DNA of 64,000 nucleotides from Halanaerobiales bacterium (GCA_016278485.1 JADQBT010000034.1:35946-99945), one strand, 5' to 3'. Positions 56,129 through 64,000 are shown, numbered from the stretch's first letter. Numbers and translations: made by a program. Notes: generated by a model from the letters alone, not told the origin.

Positions 56129-56908
56129 ATGGATAAAGAATTACAAAATTATATTAAGGAAAATTTAAATTTGATTGAAGACCTGATATATTTACTGGAT
56201 TATAAAGAAGGTGATGTAACTGGTGATGGTATTCCCGATAAAGTTTATTTGATTGGGAATAAAGAAGAACCAGATGCAGGTTTTACAACAAATATTAGAC
56301 TTATTGTTAAATTAGGGGATACAGGATCTTATATTACTGTTTTTCCAGAAAATGCTGCTGGTTATGAAGCCAGTCTCTTTTTAGGTGACTTTAATAAAGA
56401 TAATATAAATGATATTTTTATCAGTATTGTTACTGGTGGAAGTGGGGGTCAGGCTTTTTATTATATTTACAGTTTTATAAATGCAAAATCAAATTTAATT
56501 TTTTATTATGAAGATTTTAATGAAGCCTTTGATTATGAGGTAATCTTTAAAGATTATTATAAAGTAGAGGTTATTAATGAAACCTTAAATCAAACCTTTA
56601 TTATAGATTTAAGTGATAGAGATCCTGAATATCTTTCTGAAATATATAATGAAAATGGTACCCTCAAAGAACCTATAGAAGGTTTTGTAATACCCCTTGG
56701 AAGCTTATTTCCCATCTATCGGCATGAAGATGATAATTATGATTTATTGGCGATACAGCGAGTTGTAGGTAGATATAATGCTGACACTATAGGTTATCCC
56801 CACACTTATTTAACCTGGGAGGAAGATGAATTTAATGTCTTTTTCTATACTGTTGGATTAGTTGGGCAACCATATTATAATTTAAATAGTAAGTATAAAA
56901 ATAAATAA
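56129..56908 (+). CDS. VCBS/FG-GAP-like repeat protein of unknown function
   Basis: A 259-residue protein without a signal peptide. It has a calcium-type loop GDVTGDGIPDKVYLIG near residue 30 and a second LGDFNKDNINDIFISIVTGGSGG near 95, as in FG-GAP/VCBS repeat proteins, and many acidic and aromatic residues. Such repeats form beta-propeller blades that bind calcium. Start ATG behind AAGGAAAGG. I find no function for it. The neighbouring SBBP protein is also propeller-like, so the two may have a common origin or surface role. Confidence 0.6.
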   Translation: MDKELQNYIKENLNLIEDLIYLLDYKEGDVTGDGIPDKVYLIGNKEEPDAGFTTNIRLIVKLGDTGSYITVFPENAAGYEASLFLGDFNKDNINDIFISIVTGGSGGQAFYYIYSFINAKSNLIFYYEDFNEAFDYEVIFKDYYKVEVINETLNQTFIIDLSDRDPEYLSEIYNENGTLKEPIEGFVIPLGSLFPIYRHEDDNYDLLAIQRVVGRYNADTIGYPHTYLTWEEDEFNVFFYTVGLVGQPYYNLNSKYKNK

Positions 56909-57044
56909 TGAAATAAAAAGGAGCCTACTTTGTGTAAGACTCATTTTTTAGTTATACGGTGGTATCTCAATCACATAGTATTATGAAAAGAATAAAATAA
57001 CATATATATTTTATTTTAAATTTTAAAATTGGAGTGAATATATT

Positions 57045-58574
57045 GTGATTGAGAAAGAAAGTCTGTATGGTAAGATTCCTTTATATTTCGAGAAGAACCA
57101 TGGTCAGATAGATACTAAGGTTAAATATTTAAGCAGGTGTTTTAGCTCTGACATCTTTTTTACACCTGAAGGAATAGCAATGGTTTTAAATAGTAGTGAA
57201 GATAATAATAAAAAACAATTGACTAAAAAAAATAAAAACAATAAGCGTCCAACAGGAGAAGATATTACAAGTTCTGTGTTTAAGTTTAGTTTTGTTGATG
57301 CAAATAATGATATAAAGATAGCTGGTCAGGATGAGTTAGCTGGAAAAGTCAATTACCTTAAGGGTAACTTTACAAATTTTCTGACAGATATTCCTACCTT
57401 TGCGGCAATTAAATACAGGGAGGTTTATCCGGGAATAGATTTTGTATTCTATGGAAATGATCAACAGCTTGAATATGATATTATCGTAAAACCAGATGGT
57501 AATCCGAATGACATTAAATTGGCTATTGATGGTCCAGAACATTTGCGTATTGATGAACAAGGGCATCTTGTAATGGAAGAAAATGACAGAGAAGTAATAA
57601 TGAAGAAACCGAAGACATATCAGAATAATGATGGTATAGAACAAGAAATACAGGGAGAGTTTTCAATAAACAAAGGCAATATTTTATGCTTGGAACTGGG
57701 TGAATATGATAAAACAGAGACATTGATAATTGACCCTATGCTGGATTATTCAACCTACCTTGGGGGGAGTGATGTTGACCTGGGTTTCGGAATAGCAGTA
57801 GATTCAGATGGTAGTGCTTACGTTACAGGTGAAACTAACTCTACTAATTTTCCGACAGATTCAGCCTATCAAAATTCTTATGCTGGTGAAGAAGATGCCT
57901 TTGTTACCAAAATAAATACGTCAGGTGAATTAGTGTATTCCACTTATCTGGGTGGAAGTAGCAGTGATGTTGGTCGCGGTATAGCAGTAGATTCGAATAA
58001 AAATGCCTATATTACAGGTTATACCTTTTCTTTTGATTTCCCTATAGAATCAGCTTATCAGAATGAAAAAGCTGGTTCAGCTGATATTTTTGTCACTAAA
58101 TTTGCACCAACTTCAGCAGGTTTAATAAATAATGTAGTTGAGTTTTCCTGTACCAGTACTGTTTCAGATAATTTGGAGGTTGGAGAGGAGTTTGAAGGTG
58201 AAACAATTATCCCATCTGAGGATCTTGTTATTGCCTTTACTTCAGATTTAAAACAATATGAGAATGAATTGGAAATAGATATTGATATAGGTGGTAAAGT
58301 ATGTGAATTAAGTTGTCTGATATCAAAAGTTAAAGGTTGTATAGATTATGCAATATCAACAAAATGTGCTAATGTAATTACTGGTGATGTCGGTAGTGCA
58401 GCCGCATGTTGCAGTAGTACGGTATGTGTTGATAGAATAATTGATTTTGATGAAGAGGATAAGTTAGTAATTAATGTTATTCTAAATGATGCAGTAATTT
58501 ATCACTGTCATGATAAAAAGAATATACAATTTTCAGGCAAGTTTATTTTATCGTGTGATGATTGTTCTTATTAG
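57045..58574 (+). CDS. SBBP-repeat protein with cysteine-rich C-terminus
   Basis: A 509-residue protein starting at GTG behind GGAGTGA. The N-terminal part (residues 1-230, FEKNHGQIDTKVKYLSR) is the conserved domain that often precedes SBBP repeats. Two SBBP beta-propeller repeats follow (near 235 and 299, STYLGGS...GIAVDS...AYVTG...FPT). The last 150 residues differ: ten or more cysteines, including CELSCL, ACCSSTVC and CDDCS. Such propellers are usually secreted, but no signal peptide is visible. The number of repeats is low, so it may be a shortened copy. Function unknown. Confidence 0.7.
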   Translation: MIEKESLYGKIPLYFEKNHGQIDTKVKYLSRCFSSDIFFTPEGIAMVLNSSEDNNKKQLTKKNKNNKRPTGEDITSSVFKFSFVDANNDIKIAGQDELAGKVNYLKGNFTNFLTDIPTFAAIKYREVYPGIDFVFYGNDQQLEYDIIVKPDGNPNDIKLAIDGPEHLRIDEQGHLVMEENDREVIMKKPKTYQNNDGIEQEIQGEFSINKGNILCLELGEYDKTETLIIDPMLDYSTYLGGSDVDLGFGIAVDSDGSAYVTGETNSTNFPTDSAYQNSYAGEEDAFVTKINTSGELVYSTYLGGSSSDVGRGIAVDSNKNAYITGYTFSFDFPIESAYQNEKAGSADIFVTKFAPTSAGLINNVVEFSCTSTVSDNLEVGEEFEGETIIPSEDLVIAFTSDLKQYENELEIDIDIGGKVCELSCLISKVKGCIDYAISTKCANVITGDVGSAAACCSSTVCVDRIIDFDEEDKLVINVILNDAVIYHCHDKKNIQFSGKFILSCDDCSY

Positions 58575-58631
58575 AGAATAGTCCGGAATGCAAATGATTA
58601 GTGGTTAATATAATATTTAACTATTATTAAT

Positions 58632-58679
58632 TAAGAGAAAACTACAGATAAAATCTGCAGCTTTCTCTTAATTATTTTT
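58632..58679 (+). terminator. Rho-independent terminator of the SBBP gene
   Basis: TAAGAGAAA/TTTCTCTTA with inner CAGAT/ATCTG stem, followed by ATTATTTTT. Confidence 0.8.
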
Positions 58680-58700
58680 AAGATATAAAAGGTGAATATT

Positions 58701-58769
58701 TTAGTGAGGAGAGAATATTTGTACAAGTATATAGATCATTATTAAGAAAAGAATAAACCCACTATCCAT
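58701..58769 (-). CDS. 22-residue hydrophobic peptide
   Basis: On the minus strand an ATG lies seven bases after a perfect AAAGGAGG and opens a 22-codon frame MDSGFILFLIMIYILVQIFS followed by PH. Apart from the first three residues it is one membrane-spanning helix. Size and pattern resemble small membrane peptides or type I toxin peptides, but no antisense RNA or family match can be shown. No convincing promoter is seen upstream. Confidence 0.4.
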   Translation of the reverse strand: MDSGFILFLIMIYILVQIFSPH

Positions 58770-58889
58770 ATAAATACCTCCTTTATTAATAAGATCATTA
58801 ATATCCTATGTTGGTAACTCTGGTTAAGTGAAAGAGTAAAACCTTATAACATTGATCTCAAATGAAAGAAGACAAATTTCATGTAAAAA

Positions 58890-58955
58890 CAAAGAATGAC
58901 AATCTTAAGCAATTTGTATATTATATAGTGAATATCAAGGAAAGAAAAGAGGGTC
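58890..58955 (+). repeat. Promoter-containing repeat, copy B (orphan)
   Basis: ATGACA (58896), 17-base spacer, TATTAT (58919) and the purine-rich stretch AAGGAAAGAAAAG match copy A at 56060. No plus-strand gene follows, so this copy has lost its gene or drives an untranslated RNA. Confidence 0.65.
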
Positions 58956-58974
58956 CCCATCATCTGAGAACCCC
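58951..58974 (-). terminator. Terminator of the 56-residue minus-strand ORF
   Basis: On the minus strand GGGTTC pairs with GGACCC (one G-U), followed by the U-rich TCTTTTCTTT. Confidence 0.45.
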
Positions 58975-58983
58975 TTGATTGTA

Positions 58984-59154
58984 TTATTCTGCTTTGTTTG
59001 TTTCTTCGTACCCCAAGTTTTTCAACCTTCTTATCATTTTTCTTTTTCTATTACCTTTCAGTCCGTTTTCCTCACAGAACTCCTGGTACTGCCTGTATAA
59101 GAACTTTTTAAGCACTGCGTACTCTGGTTTGTCACTTGTATTTATTCTATTCAT
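58984..59154 (-). CDS. 56-residue basic ORF, possibly a phage-type primase C-terminal fragment
   Basis: A minus-strand frame of 56 codons with a C-terminal part YRQYQEFCEENGLKGNRKRK and RRLKNLGYEE. This looks like the winged-helix tail of phage or plasmid primases (typical YxxWCEENGxxPLSKxxFGxxLKELG). There is no ribosome site before the ATG, and a TAA closes the frame 11 codons upstream. It is more likely the remnant of a larger gene than an independent one. The terminator directly downstream fits an original 3' end. Confidence 0.35.
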   Translation of the reverse strand: MNRINTSDKPEYAVLKKFLYRQYQEFCEENGLKGNRKRKMIRRLKNLGYEETNKAE

Positions 59155-59609
59155 TTCTAAGGGAAACTGGCAACACTGGCTTTTTTAACCTAGCACCACT
59201 TTTTGGCAGATTCAACATCCCTTTTGATGTTAATCTTTATAAGGGAGAAAAAGCGAAAATAATATTAGTATAGTATGATATATTGGTTATTGATAATCCG
59301 AAAAATGTTAATGAGGGCTCTATACAGTAGTAAATGACATATGTTAAAGGTAAATTGACAAACATAATCAAGTAAGGGGATCATTACAATGGGCCCATTT
59401 CTAATTGACAACCCGCCAAAATTTAATTATTAAAAAAATATGTTTAAATTATTTACTAAATATGACTTTATAGAATTAAAACCTGAAAAAGGTAAAATAA
59501 AAGTTGGATGGTTCAGCCCAAGGCAAAAATCTCCTTAGCAGGAGACTTTTTTAGTTTTCAGATGGAGAGACTATAAATATAAATTAATTCTTGAATTGCA
59601 AAAAAAGTG
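59155..59609. other. Gene-poor intergenic stretch
   Basis: No convincing gene. Two tiny plus-strand ORFs occur: 14 codons at 59390 (ATG after AAGGGGATCA) and 32 codons at 59440-59538 (no ribosome site). A hairpin AACATC/GATGTT lies near 59215. The stretch ends in the terminator at 59530. It may hold remains of a mobile element, in view of the primase-like fragment beside it. Confidence 0.4.
59530..59553 (+). terminator. Rho-independent terminator
   Basis: TCTCCT/AGGAGA with a TAGC loop, then CTTTTTT on the plus strand; the minus strand also has a run of five T. It closes whatever is transcribed from the gene-poor stretch. Confidence 0.75.
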
Positions 59610-59638
59610 TTGACAAAAAGAAAAATATATGCTAAATT
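59610..59638 (+). promoter_or_regulatory. Promoter of the flavodoxin-TetR-FMN operon
   Basis: TTGACA at 59610, 17-base spacer, TAAATT at 59633. A leader of about 170 bases precedes the first gene. Confidence 0.78.
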
Positions 59639-59641
59639 ATG

Positions 59642-59664
59642 TTCATGGTATGAATTACATTCAT
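59642..59664 (+). promoter_or_regulatory. Probable TetR operator with three half-sites
   Basis: TTCAT-GGT-ATGAA and ATGAAT-TAC-ATTCAT are overlapping perfect palindromes, starting 4 bases after the -10 box. More ATATGAA copies follow at 59685 and 59703. The TetR-family gene is second in the operon, so self-repression is likely. Confidence 0.65.
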
Positions 59665-59822
59665 TAATTATAATCATATTTTAAATATGAATAAAATTTA
59701 AAATATGAAGATGACTTTGTAAATCTTAAATGAATATGAGAATAAAACAACAGGCTAAAGAGGAAAATGTCAATATTATGACCAGCCTTATTTAACAAAA
59801 CAAAAATACTGGAGGGATTACT

Positions 59823-60305
59823 ATGAAAACTTTAATAGCCTATGCTACAAAGCATGGTTCTGCAGAAAATAGTGCAAAAAAATTAGCTAAAAAATTAAAT
59901 GGTGAAGTTGATTTAGTTAATTTAAAGAAAAATAAAAAAATCGACATTGATCAATATGACCGAGTAATTATAGGAAGTTCTGTTTATGTGGGGAAAATAC
60001 GTAAAGAGGCCAGACTGTTTAGTGAAGAGAGATTAACTGAATTACAAAATAAGGAGATTGGTTTATTTATTTGTTGTATGTCAGAAGACGAAAAGGCTGA
60101 ACAGCAGTTAAAAGATAACTTTCCGGAAGAATTAGTTAATAAAGCCGTAGTAACCGGTGTTTTCGGAGGAGAATTTGATTTTGACAAAATGAATTTCCTG
60201 GAGAAAATTGCTATCAAAAAAATAACGGGTGTAGAAGAATCACAATCGAATTTAATGAATGAAAATATAATAAAATTTGCAGAAAAGCTAAATGATGCTA
60301 GTTGA
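59823..60305 (+). CDS. Flavodoxin-domain protein (HemG-like)
   Basis: A 160-residue protein of the flavodoxin-like fold. N-terminal phosphate loop LIAYATKHGSAENSAKKLA, then DRVIIGSSVYVGKIRKEARLF, the same layout as the flavodoxin domain of protoporphyrinogen oxidase HemG. Residues CCMSEDEKAE and VTGVFGGEFDFDKMN follow. It probably binds FMN and carries electrons in the cytoplasm; a haem role is unlikely as no haem genes are near. Start ATG behind GGAGGGATTACT. First gene of a three-gene operon with TetR and an FMN-binding protein. Confidence 0.85.
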   Translation: MKTLIAYATKHGSAENSAKKLAKKLNGEVDLVNLKKNKKIDIDQYDRVIIGSSVYVGKIRKEARLFSEERLTELQNKEIGLFICCMSEDEKAEQQLKDNFPEELVNKAVVTGVFGGEFDFDKMNFLEKIAIKKITGVEESQSNLMNENIIKFAEKLNDAS

Positions 60306-60325
60306 TAACAGGAAGGAAGTTGTAA

Positions 60326-60904
60326 ATGGATAAGAAAGCAATTCAGGAAAAAAGAAAAAAAGGTTATTTTATAGAAGCAGCTAAAAATATAATTAGAGAA
60401 AAAGGAATGAAGAATTTAACTGTAAAAAAAGTAGCTGATATTGCTGGTTTTTCTGCTGGTACTTTATATAATTATTTTTCAGATTTAAATGATCTCTATT
60501 CATATTGTGCAGAAGATTTTTGGGAAGAGTGTAAAAAATATGTATTGGCATCAGCCGATGATAGAAATATTAAGCAAAAAATAATTACCTATGCAAAGGC
60601 GTATTGTCAATATTTTATAGATAATCCTAATATCTTTGAGTTAATATTTTTAAGTGATATAGGAGAAATGCCTGACAAAACTCCGGAAGTGGTATTACTA
60701 TTAGTTGAAGTGCTGCATGAGGGTGTTGAGAAGGGTTTAATTCCAGATGAAAGGCGCAATATGGTTGAAAAGCTACTAAGTAGTTCCATTCACGGTCTGC
60801 TATTGTTTATAATAAAGAAAAGAACCAAGGCTACTAAAGAAGAGGTGTTAGTTTTAATTGTAGAGGAAGCAAAATATATACTGGAAAGCTGTCAAACAAG
60901 GTAA
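60326..60904 (+). CDS. TetR/AcrR-family transcriptional regulator
   Basis: A 192-residue repressor with the N-terminal helix-turn-helix NLTVKKVADIAGFSAGTLYNYFSDLNDLY and an all-helical ligand-binding C-terminal domain. It lies between the flavodoxin and FMN-binding genes. The operator repeats at 59642 in front of the operon fit self-control. The ligand is unknown. Start ATG behind AGGAAGGAAG. Confidence 0.93.
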   Translation: MDKKAIQEKRKKGYFIEAAKNIIREKGMKNLTVKKVADIAGFSAGTLYNYFSDLNDLYSYCAEDFWEECKKYVLASADDRNIKQKIITYAKAYCQYFIDNPNIFELIFLSDIGEMPDKTPEVVLLLVEVLHEGVEKGLIPDERRNMVEKLLSSSIHGLLLFIIKKRTKATKEEVLVLIVEEAKYILESCQTR

Positions 60905-60920
60905 AGGAGTGAAGAATTTT

Positions 60921-61316
60921 ATGAAAAAAATATTAAAAATTGTTCTAGTTGTTTTAAGTGTGTTCATATTGATTGGAGTAGGTGGAATATATTATCTCAA
61001 TAGAGGACTAGATAGTGGTAAAGAAATAGTAATTAATAATATAGATCTTTCATTACTTGAAGATGGAGTGTACTATGGGGAATATAGAGCAGGTAGATTT
61101 AGTAATAAGGTTAGAGTAGAGATTGCAAATAATAAGTTTAAGGATATTTCTCTTCTCGATGATGTTACATTCGCTAAGCCAGAAGTAACAGAGGAATTAT
61201 TTAATAGGATAATTAAAAACCAGGAAAACAATGTAGATGTTATATCAGGGTCTACTATTACCTGTAAAGCATATTTAAAAGGAATTGAAAACGCACTAAT
61301 AACAGCAAATCAATAA
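60921..61316 (+). CDS. Membrane-anchored FMN-binding domain protein
   Basis: The ATG at 60921 follows AAAGGAGTG; a GTG at 60909 lies inside that site. One N-terminal helix (residues 5-27) anchors the protein, the rest lies outside. The domain contains YYGEYRAGRFSNKVRVEIANNK and near the end VDVISGSTITCKAYLKGIENAL. The last motif corresponds to the S/T-GAT flavinylation signature of FMN-bind domains (SGST here), where a Thr or Ser is covalently linked to FMN by ApbE. No apbE gene is in the window. Together with the flavodoxin it may form a small electron-transfer route to the cell surface. Confidence 0.82.
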   Translation: MKKILKIVLVVLSVFILIGVGGIYYLNRGLDSGKEIVINNIDLSLLEDGVYYGEYRAGRFSNKVRVEIANNKFKDISLLDDVTFAKPEVTEELFNRIIKNQENNVDVISGSTITCKAYLKGIENALITANQ

Positions 61317-61455
61317 TTATAAGCAAAACTTTTTAGATAAGATTGAGAAAGCAAAAGTGAAAAGATATATTGGCGCTCCACGGGGCAAGCTCACCTTGCC
61401 TTTAAGAATCCTTGTTTATCAAGGAAGATATTTATTAAAATCATTAAATTATGAA

Positions 61456-61481
61456 AAATCACCCACTAGGGTGATTTTTAT
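61456..61481 (+). terminator. Rho-independent terminator of the FMN operon
   Basis: AAATCACCC/GGGTGATTT with loop ACTA, then TTTA and further T-rich sequence. The 140 bases before it also contain GGCAAG/CTTGCC (61385). Confidence 0.85.
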
Positions 61482-61564
61482 TTATATTAATATTGATATA
61501 ATTTAGTTCAAATATAATATTGTTGGGCTGATAAGGTTCCTAATAAAAAGGAGGTTGGATTTTA

Positions 61565-63268
61565 TTGTTTAAAAAAAATAAAAATTTTCAAGGCATATGT
61601 TTTATGTTTCATATTAATATTTATTTTTATATTAGCAGTTAATGTTAAGGTTGACTCTATAGTACTAAGTGAAATAGAGTTAGTTAATAATAATGTTTCA
61701 GGGCCGGGGGTTAATAATAGTATTATTGATGATGGTTTTTATTATAATGGGAGTTTTAATTATACTAATAGAAATGAGATGAATAAATATAATTTTCTAT
61801 TCAATAGGGGGCTAAATACACAGGAAGATGGGATCAGAGATGAGCAAGATTTGCTATTTTCTCGCCTTAAAGCCAGTATTAGTAGCAAAAACAATTTATC
61901 AGTATTTAACATAGGTGATACTTTTGAATATTTTGATCAATATGTGTTAAATAGTTCTTTGAAGGGGATTTCTTATAAATACAATAATCTGAATGAGGAG
62001 AAATTAGTGGAATTCAATCAGAAATAAGTTAAATAAAAAATAAATTTAGTGATTATAATGTCTATAATTTTTACAGCAATTATGCCAGGAACGCCCTGAA
62101 AACACTGAATGATATTCTGAAATTTAAAAGCATCTATGATAAGTCTCATCCACCTATCAGGGCAGCATCTGAAAATATAATAATTCATCCTGCATATATC
62201 TTACAGGAGAATACCCTGAAAAGATTGGCTCAGGCAGCAAACTTTGCTGTTATTAAAGAAAGTAACCTAAGGGAAGCAGAGGAATTAATTGAAGAGTTAA
62301 CCGAAATTGTTGGGGAAGAGGTAAATGAAAATTATCGATTAATAAATGAAAAAGAATTTATCAATAATATCAGTGCAATTTTTGAGATTTTACCTATAAC
62401 TGTTGAAATAAATACTTACCCTGCAAGTAAGGATACTCCTCTTGGAGGAAGGGTCTCTTTAAATGACAAAAGTGAAAAAGTCTAGGCAGAAATAAAATAT
62501 TTGTTTGAGGATAAAGCCCTAGATTACCTTAAAGCATATCCAGTGGCAGAGAGGTATAAGCAGATCGTTCTGGATTTAAAGGAAGTATTATATCAATATC
62601 ATCACAGGGCAGAAGAAGAGACTAAAAAAGAAATTGCGAGACAGAATCTCTACGACTTGCTGGCCTATAATGTAGAGGATGCAATAAATTCAGTTGAATT
62701 CTTTATAAATGAAAAAGACTATGAAAATGCCCTCCTTTATGAACATGAACTGGAAAAATTTAAGAGTGAGCATAGTGCTTTTCCGGGTGAGGATCCCGGC
62801 AGTAGAGTACCAGAATTACTGGAAAAGCTGGAGGCATTGATTAAAGAGGCAGAGGATTTAATTGGTAGAGAAGATGATGAATTAAAGGAAATATTAAATC
62901 AAACAAGAGAATTCTATGATTTATTTACTCAACGTTATCAGTCCAGAGATGAATACGGAGTTTTGAGTCTACTGGCTGATGAGTGGGAAGCTGCTCATGG
63001 CACCACTTTGTGGGATCTGGAAGATACACTTATCCGTAATTTTCGAGTTTTTGATAATATAAGTTACCAGATTACAAATCTTGAAATTATAGAAAACAAG
63101 GGGAATGGCCGGTATCTTGTTAATTATCAATTTTAAATAGTAAGTGAAATATTTGATAGAAGTATTCGACATGAAGAGAACTCTTCTGTAAGGGAGCTTG
63201 TCGAGATAAAAGAAAATGGTTCAGGACAGATATTAAAAACTCTGGGCGAACGTTTTTGGCGGGAGTAG
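61565..63268 (+). pseudogene. Degraded secreted-protein gene with several frameshifts and stops
   Basis: A TTG at 61565, ten bases after AAAGGAGG, begins MFKK. After a run of eight A (61571-61578) the signal-peptide frame (KIFKAYVLCFILIFIFILAV) continues in another frame, so one base was gained. A second shift lies near 62010, followed by TAA at 62030, TAG at 62483 and TAA at 63134, with continuous helical, Glu/Lys-rich coding sense between them and a final TAG at 63266. The original product was a secreted protein of about 560 residues with a helical middle part and an NTF2-like C-terminal region. Its family is not recognised. Confidence 0.75.
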
Positions 63269-63377
63269 GTATAGGAATGTTTTTTATACACATTTCAAAA
63301 TCTCCATTTAAAATAATTCCATATTGTTATTAATATAAAATTTTTAATTTTTACTATTGCTTCAATGTAATGTACAT

Positions 63378-63419
63378 AGATTAGGCCTATAAGGATTTGA
63401 TACCTTATAGGCCTAATCT
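63378..63419. repeat. Perfect 17-base inverted repeat (hairpin)
   Basis: AGATTAGGCCTATAAGG pairs with CCTTATAGGCCTAATCT around an eight-base loop. It lies 18 bases beyond the stop of the minus-strand collagen-like gene, so it probably ends that transcript, but no T run follows on either strand. Confidence 0.7.
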
Positions 63420-63437
63420 CAATGATACTAATCCTTG

Positions 63438-64000
63438 CTATTCAATTTGCGTGATAACAAGGTGGGCTGAAACAGGTCTTGATCCTCCGGCAACAGGAGT
63501 GATGGTTAATGCTGTTGCGTTGCCAGAAGGATTTTGTAAACTGAGTATTGAATTGATTGTTGTTGTCTCTACAAGTGCCATTCCTACTATTTGATTTGTA
63601 CCTGTTGCTCGACCGGCAACTGTATATTCTAAGTCATTGCCGTTTAGAGTTAAAATTAGCTGAGCAGCTTCGGTGACACTAACCTGAAATATAACCTTAT
63701 AAGTGCCGATTTGTGCCAGGTTAAATGAACTATCATTAATACGGGTAATAGCGGTTCCGCTAATAGGTCCGTTTTGAGGAAATTCTACATCTGTACCAGG
63801 TGCAACTGTTGCTGAATTATCAGGTGGCATCAGTGCATAGAAATCTGCAAAGGCCAATATTCCTCCTTCTGGGCCAGTAGGACCAGTAGGACCGATATCA
63901 CCTTGAGGACCAGTTGGTCCAGTAGGACCAGTAGGACCGATATCTCCCTGAGGACCAGTAGGTCCAGTAGGACCTATATCACCTTGAGGACCAGTAGGAC
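63438..64000 (-). CDS. Collagen-like repeat protein with BclA-type C-terminal domain (3' end only)
   Basis: The minus-strand frame stays open to the window edge. At least 45 residues of Gly-x-y triplets ([22 protein letters not shown] and so on) are followed by [24 protein letters not shown] and a jelly-roll beta domain of about 130 residues ending [10 protein letters not shown]. This is the architecture of BclA-like proteins: a collagen-like rod with a trimeric C-terminal head. In Bacillus these form the hairs of the spore surface; in non-spore-formers they are surface fibres. The GPTGPQGDI unit is repeated almost without change at DNA level. The N-terminus lies outside the window. Confidence 0.9.
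   Translation of the reverse strand, partial: PTGPQGDIGPTGPTGPQGDIGPTGPTGPTGPQGDIGPTGPTGPEGGILAFADFYALMPPDNSATVAPGTDVEFPQNGPISGTAITRINDSSFNLAQIGTYKVIFQVSVTEAAQLILTLNGNDLEYTVAGRATGTNQIVGMALVETTTINSILSLQNPSGNATALTITPVAGGSRPVSAHLVITQIE

Noticed and set aside
62225..62485. Independent 86-codon gene
   Set aside because: The frame is open back to 62033 and continues past the TAG to the next frame, so it is a piece of the broken gene 61565-63268.
61565..63268. Programmed stop-codon readthrough or an altered genetic code
   Set aside because: TAA, TAG and TGA end ordinary genes throughout the window and two frameshifts are also needed, so decay is the simpler reading.
63397..63594. 65-codon plus-strand frame opposite the collagen-like gene
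   Set aside because: Antisense shadow of the BclA-type head domain and overlapping the hairpin; no ribosome site.

Overview
The window is AT-rich DNA from a low-GC, anaerobic member of the Bacillota. Support for this: a pyruvate:ferredoxin oxidoreductase, an oxygen-sensitive class III ribonucleotide reductase, the Rex NADH sensor, a DUF362 ferredoxin protein, many TTG/GTG starts behind strong Shine-Dalgarno sites, and a large Bacillus-type SRP RNA. Trehalose synthesis (otsA-otsB) and ion/osmotic genes would fit a halophile, for example a Halanaerobiales relative, but that placement is inference.

Layout. 1-5.9 kb: the 3' part of a catabolic operon (two sugar ABC permeases, an amidohydrolase, an ArgH-like lyase, a BadF-type kinase), then an HD-GYP protein. 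5.9-18.1 kb: mixed-strand housekeeping and envelope genes: tRNA-Ser, PRC-barrel protein plus M50 protease, gamma-glutamyltransferase, L,D-transpeptidase, otsAB, a LysE exporter, a subtilisin lipoprotein next to a BsuPI-type inhibitor protein, and a ferritin-like protein. 18.3-35.2 kb: almost all plus strand: a CDF transporter, an intergenic cluster of DnaA boxes, corA, a giant double DUF445 protein, a zinc-uptake operon ending in its own Fur-family gene behind a 7-1-7 operator, a three-piece anaerobic ribonucleotide reductase set, a cold-shock protein, an EamA transporter and nifJ.

36.5-55.9 kb is the conserved information-processing block known from the origin-proximal region of Bacillus: tRNA-Arg(ACG)-tadA-tRNA-Ser-tRNA-Ser-SRP RNA-dnaX-ybaB-recR-yaaL, guaB, trxB, then tmk-darA-holB-ricT-yabA-trmN-rsmI-metG, rex, cheB/cheR on the opposite strand, walJ and rlmH. 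56-64 kb is accessory: two secreted or surface-type proteins, a duplicated promoter segment, a 1.2 kb gene-poor patch with tiny minus-strand ORFs, a TetR-controlled flavodoxin/FMN-binding operon with a clear palindromic operator, a multiply broken secreted-protein gene, and the 3' end of a collagen-like gene running off the window.

The most interesting points are: a split NrdD whose glycyl-radical loop is a separate 43-residue protein; a tRNA-Arg(ACG) immediately upstream of the deaminase that modifies it, with the tadA 3' end overlapping the next tRNA; a DnaA-box cluster far from any dnaA gene; the ArgH-like lyase in a sugar-type catabolic operon; and a Fur-like box over a 35-residue peptide gene. 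No CRISPR array, intact insertion sequence or prophage was seen.
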